A DNA stretch of 64,000 nucleotides from Leishmania donovani (taxonomy: Eukaryota; Euglenozoa; Kinetoplastea; Trypanosomatida; Trypanosomatidae): NCBI RefSeq assembly GCF_000227135.1, contig NC_018244.1:384734-448733 (forward strand). The letters run 5' to 3'. Positions 18,829 to 28,826 of the stretch are shown piece after piece (position 1 is the stretch's first letter; every line of letters begins with the position of its first letter). The translations under genes and the position numbers were made by a program. The notes under the pieces were generated by a model. That model saw nothing but the letters and a program-made list of their open reading frames with translations. It did no database searches and had not been told where the DNA came from.

Positions 18829-21433
18829 AAGCTGATTCCATAGTGTTTTTTTTTTTTGCGTTGTGTTTGAGCTCAAAACCTATTCCTTTCTATTTTCCAG
18901 AGCGAAAGACAAAAAAACTGTGTGATATAGATTTGAATTATGTGGACCCATCTTTTGTGTGCGCCTAGAGCCATCCTAGTCGTCAGGGACAGACAATTCA
19001 AGTTCTGGTTTCTTTGCCTTTTTCCCCTCGCGCAGAGACTCTTTGGATTCTCGATGCTCATTCATCCGTGTATTTTGCTCTCATTTTGTTCACGAACTAA
19101 GTGGTCCGGGCAGGTGACATGTATCTCAAATTCATTGTCCCACTGATTCATGCTCTCTGTTTTTTTTTTTCTCAATATACACTTTGAGCATGTGCTCCCC
19201 ATGTTTTGTTGGTAGAGTTTATGTACAAAGACGCTCTGTATATCGTGATGTTTGTTGGCACAGGTCACTTTGTTGAAGACGATCTCTGCCTCCAAAAAGC
19301 GTAAGAGTGAGACAGGTTAGGACATTGACTTTCAGCGAAGACAACTCACCCTGCCATGATATAGTGCTGAGAAGGAAATCTCTCCTGCAGAACCTTTTCT
19401 GCGAATGCCTATTTCATTCCAGTGACTTCGTGAAATTGACCCCCCAAAAATAACAACGCGAAAATGCTGTAGAGCGAGGTGTGCTAGCATGCTTCTTAGG
19501 CGTGCTTTCTTTGCCACATTATTTGACTGATGTGCATTGCCATCCTGAGCACATTATGTCGGTGTGCGAATCGAGATAGTGTATCGGAGCCGTAGGGCCG
19601 AGTTTCGCACTACTGTTTTATTACGCTCTTCGCTTTCTATTTGTCTTTGGTCACGCTTCCGGCTGAAGAATGGACAAAGCAGTACACGGTGCGCTTAAAG
19701 CAAGCAGTAGATGCCCCTTTTTGCACTTTCCGCCTCACTCGTTATGATAGCATTCTCCTCCTTTGACGCTGCGGGCTTAGCAAAATGGCTTAACTTGACA
19801 TTTCAAAAGCGACGTTTTTTTTTAGTTGTTCCACCGAGGCAAGACATAGCCAAGGAAAACACCGCTTTGAAATTCACACACGAGAGAAAAAAAGGAGCGG
19901 CAAAATGCGCCTTTTTGCTGCTTAGTGTCCAGTTGCACATCGAGGGTGACATAAACAGTGAATCACCCCCAAAGCCATGCTGCTCGCCGAGCAAGTACCA
20001 TTTTCACATCTCAGCCTTTATAGCACTCGCCCTAGAAACGCTTGGCCCGCACCTCTGTTTTGGAGGAGGCGGGGCACACAAAGGATGGGGCTTTCAAAAG
20101 GTCCTCTTTGTCACGGAAAGAATGCGAAGACCTCGCGGTATACGAAGGGATCATTTTTGGGGTGTCGTGGGAGCCGTACAGTTCCATCGGTAGGTAGTGC
20201 ATGCGGAATGCGCAATCTCATACGACCATATTATTTCTCCTCTCAGATGTTCTCTGCACTTGCTAGCTCGTAACATGGCCGTTTTTTTTTTGGAGTATTG
20301 TATCCTTCCTCAGGATGCCGGCCGCTTCACTGTGGTATCAAGGTCTAGTGCCCACTCTTTGTGGGGAAGCCAAGAGCCTGTAGCCTGTCCTCATGTACGG
20401 TTGCGGACTCTTGGTGTCAGCAGACAGGTCGGGACTGGCACTGTGCCAGAGGCGCGGCCATGACCACGTTTTCACAGTCTCACTACAAATGGTGTCGACG
20501 ATTTGACAAATGCTGGAAGAAGCTATCCATAACGAGCAGCCCATCAGTGCATGCTTGCAAAACATGTAGCACCTCCTGCATCCTACCGGGTCTGCTGATG
20601 AGGCACATGCCGGAAGCTTGAGGAAAGTACCCCGAATCAAAATCGTCGAGCCCTCCGGACCTCCATGCGGAAAGTCTCCACACCACATTATGGAATGCCA
20701 AGGCTTGAAGCAATTGATGATGAAACACAGCACACACGCAGGGTGGGCAGAGGATCTCAGAAGGCCCTTGTGTGAAGCTGGTCAGCTTCCTCCCTGAGTG
20801 CATCCGTTACGCACCTGAACCAACCCATGTTATCCGCACGACAGATGCCACTGCTTCCGCCTTTGAGCATTACCCTGGATACGGCCCGCTTTGGATTAAG
20901 GAAAGGAGTCTACCGATGTCTATGCCACTGATTGCGCAGAACGCATGCAAAAAAGGGACGAGGAAGAACACGAGCCCGTCGGGCGCATGACCCGGTTCAA
21001 CGGCAGAAAGGCTAGCTCAAGACGGACAGGGTTTGGTTGCAGTGCAACGGAGGCAGATGAGCCGCGGTTGTGGATGCGCATACTTGTTGACCTGGTCGTA
21101 GTAGAATGATACGTTGAAAGAGGACAAAGATAAACTATATGTATGCTTCTGATGGTCTCTCAATGTCTCTGCTCCACCAAACATAATCGATGTTCTTTGA
21201 TTCCTCTAATTTTCTGCCACTGTCGTCACGGCGGTGTGTGTGTGTGAAAGCTACGAAGACAAGTTCTGTGAACAGCTGAGCTGTTCTTTTTGTGTCTCTT
21301 ATCGTAAGAGGACTGCTTCGCTGCGAAAACCCTTCCACAGCCAGAACAACGTGCTCTCTCTATCTTGTTCTGCTGGATTCTTCTCTGCTCTCATCGGCGT
21401 CCGTTAAGGATTCGCGCGGGGTCAGCTTGATCA
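18829..21433. other. 2.6-kb intergenic region downstream of META2
   Basis: No gene is seen. The proximal 1.5 kb is AT-rich with T-runs. The distal part carries a SIDER-like element (about 20310-21135). A pyrimidine-rich stretch at about 21350-21408 ending in AG (21407-21408) is the likely acceptor for the next gene. Confidence 0.65.
20310..21135 (+). mobile_element. Degenerate SIDER-like retroposon remnant A (META2 3' flank)
   Basis: The 5' portion (20310-20520) aligns base for base over long stretches with 52410-52650. Shared blocks include GCCCAC-CTTTGTGGG, CATGACCACGTT and AATGGTGTCGACGAT. The 3' end shares TTGTTGACCTG-TCGT and GATACGTTGAAAGAG with 52850-52880, followed by A-rich sequence. 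Conserved ends, divergent middle, lack of coding and a 3'-UTR position fit the short interspersed degenerate retroposons of Leishmania (SIDERs, derived from ingi/DIRE). This copy has about 300 more bases in the middle than the copy at 52 kb. SIDER2 elements in 3' UTRs have been tied to mRNA decay. The subfamily cannot be decided here. Confidence 0.7.
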
Positions 21434-23119
21434 ATGGCAGCACCGTCTAGCGAGAACAATGCTGGCGCTTCGCTGTCATGCACTGACAGCGCAGTTGAAG
21501 CGTTTGTTGCAGATGCCACCGATATTCGCGATCTTCTTTACAAGTACCGTGCTGACGCAGAACTCTTGAGGCATGAGCTGAGCAGCTTTGTACATCGTGA
21601 GATTGATGAGCAGGCGCAATTCTCGCACTTGCGTGCCTCTGTTAACCAAACCGAACTGGCCTCCCTGCATGACCCCAGATTTATCGAGTATCTAGCGCGA
21701 CGTGAAGCGGAAGAGAAGCGTGTGGCTCCGTCTGCTTTCTCAGCTGGTGACGCGACGATCAGTGACCAAACTGATGGTGTAGGAGCGGCGAACGCCAGTG
21801 CTGACTTCCAGTGGTGGGCGCAACGTATGAAAGAAGAGGGCTCACCATGGCTTCGCTGCTGGACACCCGATGCAGCGCTGCCCCTGGCAGCGTTCAGACG
21901 CCTGTCGGACGTGTGGAAGGGATGGAAGCATACAAGTGCTGCATATGATACCGAATTTGATAGAATGCTCGAGGAGGTGTATGCAAGCACACCGCCGTCT
22001 TCTTGTAGCGCCGACATGAGGTACTGCTGCTTTGGGAACGGCGCTCTTTGCATTCTTCCCATCAAAGATGACGTGGCGATAATGGATGGCCTTGAAAAGA
22101 GGGTATCACTGATGGCGGGAGCCTCTTCGGAACCCTTTTCCAGATCGCCTTCTTCGCTGAGCACGGACAACGCAGGCTACGCAGTGGCCTCTGTGCTCGA
22201 TAGCTATTTTGCTGAGCTGACCAGCGCTGTTGCCATGACGCGCGACGAACTTCACGAGAAGGTCTCCACACTGATGCAGAAAAAGAAGCTGGCCAATGCA
22301 GATAGTCACGCCACAGTAGCAGACAGTTTTCGACTCACTGGTGATGCCTGGGACACGTTGAGTTTTGCTCACCCGGATAGACTGAAGCACGCTGTTATGG
22401 TACGCGGCTTCTTCTTTAAAGGTAGGCTTTCCTTGGTGGAGCAGCTCGGCGCAGAAGTAGATGTCGTACCACTCTTCTTTGCACATGAGAAACGCTCTAG
22501 CATGTTGGAAGAGCGTGGACAGCGCGTTCAGCGCCTTTTCTCGCAGACCCTGTCTACTCTCTACAGGGAGCTTGAACGAGCCTGCAACGGCGCCACGATG
22601 CTAGGTGAAACAGCCCTTCCGCCAAACGCAGCACTCACTGTTACTGTGAAGGTGCCCTCCTCTGAGCGCGACGTGGTCAAGGGTGTGCTGCTAGACGTGC
22701 ACCCAGTGAGCCCTCAGTTGCCGTTTGACGGTCACGTCACCTGGATGGACGTGTGCGCCGTCGGGCGGCAGCGTGCCTGTGCCCCGCCAGGGACTCAGGG
22801 GCCACTTGGCGCTGCCGCCGTCTCACGCGGCAGCAGCGACGAAGAGTGCAGTGTTCTCTTCCGCCTCACCCGTCTACCTGTGGCGTCACTGCAGCCGTAC
22901 GATGCCGTAAGCCGTCGCGTCTTTCCACTGCTTAATAGACAGCTCACTGCAGACCAGCGGCGCAAACACGAAAGGACAGACGAGGATGTAGAAGTGCCAA
23001 CGGGAGGTGTGGCTAGCGTCTCGTACTCAGTTCCTTCGATGACTGTACCCATCTGTGTTGGCGCTGTAGCGTGTGTAGCTGCGGCACTAAGCGTGGCCTG
23101 CTGGGTTCGTCGATCTTAG
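21434..23119 (+). CDS. 561-aa tail-anchored protein, function unknown
   Basis: I do not recognise a family. Residues 20-70 form a charged, probably coiled helix (DLLYKYRADAELLRHELSSF). Residues 130-160 contain a Trp-rich block (DFQWWAQRMKEEGSPWLRCW). The centre is globular-looking, with few repeats. The C-terminus has one hydrophobic segment (about 538-558, VPICVGAVACVAAALSVACW) followed only by a few residues including two Arg, the layout of a tail-anchored membrane protein with its bulk in the cytosol. No N-terminal signal is seen. It sits between META2 and META1, and both flanks carry SIDER-like elements. The start is the first ATG after the candidate acceptor at 21407-21408. Third-position GC bias is weaker than in genes farther right. 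Confidence 0.85.
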   Translation: MAAPSSENNAGASLSCTDSAVEAFVADATDIRDLLYKYRADAELLRHELSSFVHREIDEQAQFSHLRASVNQTELASLHDPRFIEYLARREAEEKRVAPSAFSAGDATISDQTDGVGAANASADFQWWAQRMKEEGSPWLRCWTPDAALPLAAFRRLSDVWKGWKHTSAAYDTEFDRMLEEVYASTPPSSCSADMRYCCFGNGALCILPIKDDVAIMDGLEKRVSLMAGASSEPFSRSPSSLSTDNAGYAVASVLDSYFAELTSAVAMTRDELHEKVSTLMQKKKLANADSHATVADSFRLTGDAWDTLSFAHPDRLKHAVMVRGFFFKGRLSLVEQLGAEVDVVPLFFAHEKRSSMLEERGQRVQRLFSQTLSTLYRELERACNGATMLGETALPPNAALTVTVKVPSSERDVVKGVLLDVHPVSPQLPFDGHVTWMDVCAVGRQRACAPPGTQGPLGAAAVSRGSSDEECSVLFRLTRLPVASLQPYDAVSRRVFPLLNRQLTADQRRKHERTDEDVEVPTGGVASVSYSVPSMTVPICVGAVACVAAALSVACWVRRS

Positions 23120-24684
23120 CTTTTTTTTTTGAACTTCTTTTTTAGGATTTTGCGTCTCGAAAAGCTGTGCTGAGGCACTCGTGGCCTGTTCCAGCTTTTG
23201 GCGCCTCCGATCCCGCTTCTTTATCTTTGTTTGGCCCTGTTGTTGCTCTCCTGGGCAACCTTCTTCAGTATGCCCCGCCGCACAGACCCGCGTGCTTCTC
23301 CTCCTCTCGTATCGGCGTGTCGGTGTGGTCCCGTTGAGCAAAAGGTCGAACTTCTCCAGCACAAACTTTTTTTTCGTGCTTTCTGCCCTTTCCCCCTCCT
23401 CCTCTTCTTCCCCCCGCTTCCGTCACGTGCCACACCGATGTACCGGCATGTGCTTGAACTTAGACGGGCTTGGCTTTCTTCAGAACAATCCTCTTTTTTT
23501 TCGTTTTGGTTCGATTGCCTTTGCCGTCTAAATGCTCACGATGCACACACACACACACACACACACAGACACTTACACATAGGCACATGCGAACATGGTA
23601 ACGAGGGAACAGAAGCCGCGTACCCCGTCCCCACGCTCATCGGCGCTGCTTGCATCTTTTTCTCGAGTACTTTTGCATGTTGCCTTCTACTTTTTCCTTC
23701 TTGAACCTTTCCACGAATCCGTGACGCTGACTTTTGCCCCCGCTTCCCCCTTCTTCCTCTTTCTCCTTGATGACAGGGGATATCAAGGCGCGGTATCTCA
23801 GGGCCCAGCGCCCCCGCTCTGTGGGGGGGGGAAGACAGGCGGCCCCGCCCCCGCCCTATCCCCAGCCAAATGCCGAGCCGCTCCTCTGGTGGCCACAGGG
23901 TCGAGCGCCGACGGCGTGGAAGTCAGAGCGACACATGGCTACTCGTGTCGGCGGTCAGGTCGTGGATGGCGTGGCGTCGGAGCGACCAGCGACCGCGAGC
24001 ACGCTTGTGCCGCCGACATGACAAGCCGAGTGCCGGCGTGGCTCGAAGGCATCTGTCACCCGACCCTCGCTGCCCACTGGTGGAGGGAGCCTGCGCCACC
24101 GCGAGGGGGGTGCACCGGGGGCGGTGGCCGGCATGACGGGAGCGGCTGTGAGGCTGCCTGCGGAGTGGGGTGTGGGTGGAGTCCGCTGCCGAGGCCGTGC
24201 TCTCAGATGGCTGAGCCGGCGCACTGCTGCACCGGCGTGCGCCCAGGGCTGCGCCGCGCCACGCGACGGGTGGCCTGTGGCAGGGATGGATAAAGTGAAG
24301 CTAAACTCATGTTGTCTGGCAGAGGAGTGGGCCACGTTGACGAAGAGGATCTCCATCTCGCACTTTTTACCTCTCTCTCTCTCTGTCTGCCTAACGAGCG
24401 TCACACACGTACACACATACACCCACTCGCGACGACTGCCAGCAGTGCCACAAGCCACTTGAAGCTCTTTCACCAAAAAATCGCCGCAGCAAGAGAAAAC
24501 AACACCAGCAAGCACACAAAGCACCCCGCATAGCGCGCAGCAGTGCCCCCCCCGCTTGAAGTGGCAACGAAGGAGACACCGAACAACACCATCGGCCGTT
24601 CTGCCTCGCGACAGAGAACGCTTTGCGCGTTCAGCCCTCCCTCCCTATTTGCTCTTTTCCGCCTTTTCTTTTCGCCACCGGAAA
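23120..24684. other. Intergenic region between the 561-aa gene and META1
   Basis: No gene is seen. It holds T/C tracts (23370-23420, 23690-23765, 24365-24395), a CA repeat at about 23550-23570 and a GC-rich SIDER-like element. A second pyrimidine tract (24633-24674) lies immediately before the META1 start. Confidence 0.65.
23773..24320 (+). mobile_element. SIDER-like retroposon remnant C (upstream of META1)
   Basis: The GC-rich block starts with CAGGGCCCAGCGCCCCCGCT then CTGTGGGG. This resembles the GGTCCGGCGCCCACGCTTTG block of the 52-kb copy. It ends in GGATAAAGTGAAGC, near the GGATACGTTGAAAGA end of the other two copies. The roughly 500-base length, lack of an honest reading frame and a 3'-UTR position agree with a SIDER. 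The middle is much more GC-rich than in copies A and B, so it probably belongs to another subfamily or age class. Confidence 0.6.
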
Positions 24685-25023
24685 ATGGAGATGAAAAACT
24701 TGCTTGGCAAGCACAAGGTTGTGCTCGTCAACGGCAGGCCTGCACCGGCGGGTGTGACGGTGGAGTTCAAGGCCGGCGAGAACAGCGGATCCGTCCACAT
24801 GCACGCGAGAGTGGCGAACATCATGAACGGCCAGTTGAGGCTCGAAAACCGCAAGCTCTCTGGTGCTCTCGTGTCAACGATGATGTTGGGCAGCGACGAC
24901 CTGATGAATATCGAGAACGCCCTCAGTCAGGGATTCATGGAGGGCATGACATACACGGTGAAGGACGGCGGCAAGTTGACGCTGCAGTCTAAAACACACA
25001 TCATCAAGCTCGTTCCTGCGTAG
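24685..25023 (+). CDS. META1: META1, metacyclic-stage META-domain protein
   Basis: 112 aa forming a single META domain, the size of known META1. It carries the features seen in the META2 repeats: VANIMNGQLRLEN (about 43-55), ENALSQGFMEGM (about 77-88) and a final strand TLQSKTHIIKLV. META1 is a Leishmania protein upregulated in infective metacyclic promastigotes. It is HslJ-like, located around the flagellar pocket region, and associated with virulence, but its biochemical role is not settled. No signal peptide is obvious. Two in-frame ATGs lie six bases apart (24685 and 24691). The first AG after the proximal pyrimidine tract is the GAG just before the second ATG, so the second could be the start if that site were used. 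Confidence 0.93.
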   Translation: MEMKNLLGKHKVVLVNGRPAPAGVTVEFKAGENSGSVHMHARVANIMNGQLRLENRKLSGALVSTMMLGSDDLMNIENALSQGFMEGMTYTVKDGGKLTLQSKTHIIKLVPA

Positions 25024-25040
25024 ATGCGCGCCCCCTGTCT

Positions 25041-25068
25041 TATTATTATTATTATTATTATTATTTTT
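25041..25068 (+). repeat. (ATT)n microsatellite in the META1 3' UTR
   Basis: About eight TTA/ATT units followed by a T-run, starting 17 bases after the META1 stop codon. Confidence 0.9.
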
Positions 25069-26027
25069 TACGCCTCTCGTTCTCTCCCCTCTTTTCTACA
25101 CTGCCCATGGACGAGGTTCGCATCGCACTCTTGCATTCTGATGCGTGCATGCACCACACACACATGCGCGCACACACACCCAAAGCAAAAGGCACGCACA
25201 TGGCCATTATCGACAGATGGGAGGGAGTGGGGTGGTGGTGGTGGTGAATGGGGTGTTTTGTGTCACTTCGTACGGTCGACGGAGTCGATTTGTTCGCCCC
25301 TCCCCCTCTCCACCTCTCTTTCGTTTGCGTTACTTTGACTGTGCCTATTCGCTCTTCTTTGTTTGGTTTTGCCTCATCCCTGTTTTCAGTATATCTGTGA
25401 ACCATATGGAATAGGAAGGGGGAGAGGGAGGAGAGGGCTTAGGGGGGCTGATGAGACGGGAGGTCGTGTAGGAACAGGGGGAAGGGAGAGAGGAGCCGTG
25501 GGGATGGTTGGAATATTAAGTAGACGATATTACCATCATCTCCCTGGCTTTTACACACACAAACCTCCTCCTCCTCCGCCCCTCTCCTGCCTATTCTGTC
25601 CTTCAGTCATTCGCCTACACCGCGTCATGGGGGCAGCCTGCTTCCGCCGCCTTCTCGCTTTCTTTCCTTTTCATCACCCCCTTCCTCTCACGCTGGATTG
25701 CTTGGTCTGTAGACGTGCTACGAAGACTGGGGACGAAGGAGAGGAAGGGGGTGGCGGTGTTTGTGGTGGATGTGCGTGCAACGGCGGGGTTGCTCGAGTG
25801 GGAGGGCAACATGAGGCGTGCCGAGGCCACTGTGCGCTCTGTTCATCTCTTTGTGCTGTGCCTCTGTTCCATTGGTCTTCGCGAGCTCTCTCTCTCTCTT
25901 TCCATCAAGACGTTGCTCTCCCTCCATCATCCGCATGTCTTTTCTGTCCTTTTCCTTTTGGGTTCCATCCACTGGAACGACCCGCTGATTTCTCTCCTCC
26001 TCCGTATCTTATGCACCTTATATACAT

Positions 26028-26072
26028 ATGCGTGCATATACACATATATTATATGTATATATATATATATAT
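26028..26072 (+). repeat. TA/TG-rich alternating tract
   Basis: Imperfect alternating purine-pyrimidine sequence (ATATAT with TATG interruptions) within intergenic DNA. Confidence 0.75.
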
Positions 26073-26801
26073 GCCCTTCACCTACCGTATTACTCCTGTG
26101 GTTTTGCGTGTGTCCTCTTCGGAGCTCTCTGTCTGTCCTCTACTCTCCGCCTTTCCTTCTTCTCTTGCCGCTGCACATCTCTTCATCTGTCTTTCTCCCT
26201 TGTGGAGGGTAGTTCGATGATGAGGCGCATGCTCCGCCAAGACGATTTGGAGTTGACGACGAACAGCATCGATTACGGAATTTCGCCAGCAAAACCGCAG
26301 GCAACAAAATTAAAACAAAGCACTCTCGGTTGGTGCGTCTGTTCACGTGCATGTGGCTGTGTGCCACTAGGAGAATCAAGCACGTGCACTTCCGCGAAGA
26401 AGACGGATCCATTGAAGCTCCTCATTTCGCCGTGATGGCATGAGCGCTTCTTTGCAGAAGCGCAGTTTCAAAGAGCGGAAATATCTGTGTGTGTGTGTGA
26501 CGATTCTGCCCCCCCCATTTCATTTCTCTTGCTGCCATCCCCCTTTCTTCCTTTCTCGCATACTATGCACGTGCCCTCTGTCATGTGTATCGCACGATCG
26601 CGTTTGCCTTTGCAACTGAGTAACAGCAGCACCGACCTGCCCGCTTACACCGGCCCATTCATACACAAATCCATCAAGGGATTCAGGCAAGTGCACAGGT
26701 GTGGTCTCTTGGTGGCGGTATTACAACCATAGCAGCAGCAGAGAAAGAAACTCTTCCTCGACCTCTTTTACTCATCCACACACGCGCACACCATTACTGG
26801 A

Positions 26802-28826
26802 ATGCTGAATGCCGCCCTGCGTACCAAGCGCAATGGCGCCGCACCGCCGGCCCCGGCTCCGGCGGAGAGCGAGTTCCACCAGATGCGCATGCAGGAGCAA
26901 CTGCGCAACCACGCCATAAAGGACTTCGACGCCACCGAGCAGCAAGTATCGCCGTCCTACTTCGTCGCTTCCCTGCAAGAGCTGTGCGCGCAGCGTTTGG
27001 CGGACAGCTTTGCTGAGTGTGCGGAGGTGGATGCGCTGCGGGAGGAGCAGCCAGATCTCTACGCCATGGTGTTGGAGCGGCTGCCGACGCAGCCAGACAC
27101 AATGCTGCCGCTGCGCATCACTGTCCCTCGGATTATTGATGAGAAGTACTGGCAGCGCTGCTGCAAGGCTCGATGGCCGCTGGGGCAGCTGTCCCGCATG
27201 GCGAAGGGACAGAGGCTGCTTGAGAAGGAGTACGGGTGGAAGCGCTTGTTCCTTGAGCAGGTCCTTAGCGACTTTCTCATGGCTCTTGGCAGCGGCAGCA
27301 ATGCGGGGGACGGCAACGGCAGTCTGCTGCCTCCCGGTGTCATGACGGTGGTAACCGGCGAGGCCCTTGCTGTCTCGCAGAAGGGCATTACGTCGCTGGC
27401 GTCTGCTGCCGCAACGTGCACTCCCCGAGACGCCGACACCAGTCTCTTCGACTTGAGCCTTGACGACGAGGCCATCGCTGCGCTGCGTGAGCTGTGCGCC
27501 ATCTGCCGCGACTACGTCCACACAGTCGATTTGCCCTGCCAACTGGTGCACTTCCGCCCCTATGAGCATCTCTTTGCACACGTGCCTGGCATCCTTTCCT
27601 TTCGTCTCACCTTCGGGGTGGCGAACCGCGGCGTTCGTGTCAGTGTGACGGACATGATCGGCTTTCGCGACGAGGACGCGCAACTGATACAACAACTGCT
27701 ACGGCACTACGCCGCTCTAGAGTCCCTGCGGCTGCCGCTGAACCGGCTGGAAAACCGTCATGTGCAGATGATCGCAGCAGGTTTAGCAAGCTCGACCACG
27801 CTGCGCGTCCTCGACTTCTCGCAGAACTCGCTGACAGACGCCGCCGTTGTGGAGGCGGTATCGCTGCTGCTCTGCCGGCCCGACTTCCCGCTGGAGGAGC
27901 TGTACCTCGCTGACAACCAACTGGCGGACAAGGCGGCGGCCGCCTTGGCCGAGGCCCTGCGGTTCAATAAGACACTACACGTCCTGCACCTGCAGCAGAA
28001 TTGCATTGGCGATGCCGCCGGTGGGGCTCTGCTGGTGCGCTCGCTGGCGGTGCACCCAACGCTAGCGGACGTGAACCTCGGCAGCAACCGTTTCGGGACG
28101 AGCACCGCGGAGGCGCTGTCGGAGGTGCTCCCTCAACTCACACAGCTGCGCATGCTTTGCCTCTCTGGCAACTCGCAGCTTGCTGGTGAAGAGGTGTCCT
28201 CGCTCCCCTTCCCCTCTGAAGGCGCCGCCGCAGCGGCGCCTGTGGCCCCGACCGGCTCCACCACCTCTATCCCTTCGGTGTACTCCACCAGCCTCTTGGC
28301 GGTGTCTGCCAAAGACAGTGATGCCGAGGCCGCAGAGATCGGTACTGCAGACAGCCAAAAGGCGGACGAAGAAGGGGATGAGGATGAGGCGGACGCATCC
28401 CTCACCCATGCGGAGACAGCGGAGGGAGAGTCCTACAGATTCACCACCACGGCGCGGCCTTCTGTGGCGACGGTGGCCGGCGAGGATGTGTCAACGCTGC
28501 AGCACAGAGGCCCTCGTGCGTCGAGGAAACAGAAGGACACGTCCCAGCTTCTGCCCACTGCCGCGCCACCGCCGCCGCTGGCGCAGACGGCTGGTGGCAG
28601 GCTCATTGCCGCCGCTGTCAAAGCCAACGCATCTCTCGTGGAGCTGGACGTGCGCTTCTGCGGCTTGACACCGGCGGAGGAGCAAGAGATCATGCGCGCG
28701 GTTCAGGAGCGCGTGTACCAGCATCAGATGGACACGTCGGTGACCTTGAGAGAGGCGGAGCGGCGGCGTGCGCTGCAGCGCCGCGCAAAGGAACGGGTTG
28801 CGCGCATGACAGGACGAAGTGCCTAA
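26802..28826 (+). CDS. DRC5/TCTE1-like leucine-rich repeat protein of the axoneme
   Basis: 674 aa. Residues 115-160 (WQRCCKARWPLGQL, then EYGWKRLFLEQVLSDFL) match the N-terminal conserved block of TCTE1/DRC5, a subunit of the nexin-dynein regulatory complex in motile cilia. A leucine-rich repeat array follows at about 290-480, with RI-type units (TLRVLDFSQNSLTD, LEELYLADNQLADKAAAAL, LHVLHLQQNCIGDAAG). A disordered acidic linker at about 490-590 separates it from a last LRR-like strand (ASLVELDVRFCGLTPAE). A basic C-terminal helix follows (REAERRRALQRRAKER). The linker splits the LRR domain, which is unusual. Trypanosomatids keep the full regulatory complex for flagellar beating. The call is firm at family level. 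Confidence 0.85.
   Translation: MLNAALRTKRNGAAPPAPAPAESEFHQMRMQEQLRNHAIKDFDATEQQVSPSYFVASLQELCAQRLADSFAECAEVDALREEQPDLYAMVLERLPTQPDTMLPLRITVPRIIDEKYWQRCCKARWPLGQLSRMAKGQRLLEKEYGWKRLFLEQVLSDFLMALGSGSNAGDGNGSLLPPGVMTVVTGEALAVSQKGITSLASAAATCTPRDADTSLFDLSLDDEAIAALRELCAICRDYVHTVDLPCQLVHFRPYEHLFAHVPGILSFRLTFGVANRGVRVSVTDMIGFRDEDAQLIQQLLRHYAALESLRLPLNRLENRHVQMIAAGLASSTTLRVLDFSQNSLTDAAVVEAVSLLLCRPDFPLEELYLADNQLADKAAAALAEALRFNKTLHVLHLQQNCIGDAAGGALLVRSLAVHPTLADVNLGSNRFGTSTAEALSEVLPQLTQLRMLCLSGNSQLAGEEVSSLPFPSEGAAAAAPVAPTGSTTSIPSVYSTSLLAVSAKDSDAEAAEIGTADSQKADEEGDEDEADASLTHAETAEGESYRFTTTARPSVATVAGEDVSTLQHRGPRASRKQKDTSQLLPTAAPPPPLAQTAGGRLIAAAVKANASLVELDVRFCGLTPAEEQEIMRAVQERVYQHQMDTSVTLREAERRRALQRRAKERVARMTGRSA

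Larger units (their letters stand above)
25024..26801. other. 1.8-kb intergenic region between META1 and the DRC5-like gene
   Basis: No gene is seen. It has a (TTA)n tract straight after the META1 stop, CA repeats near 25160, a TA/TG-rich stretch at 26028-26072 and CT-rich tracts near 25885-25935 and 26505-26560. Upstream ATGs occur in the leader region of the next gene, so its exact splice site is unclear. Confidence 0.65.

Noticed and set aside
19711..20193. 160-codon frame in the META2 3' flank
   Set aside because: Mixed composition with no domain, overlaps another frame and lies next to a SIDER-like element. More likely 3' UTR.
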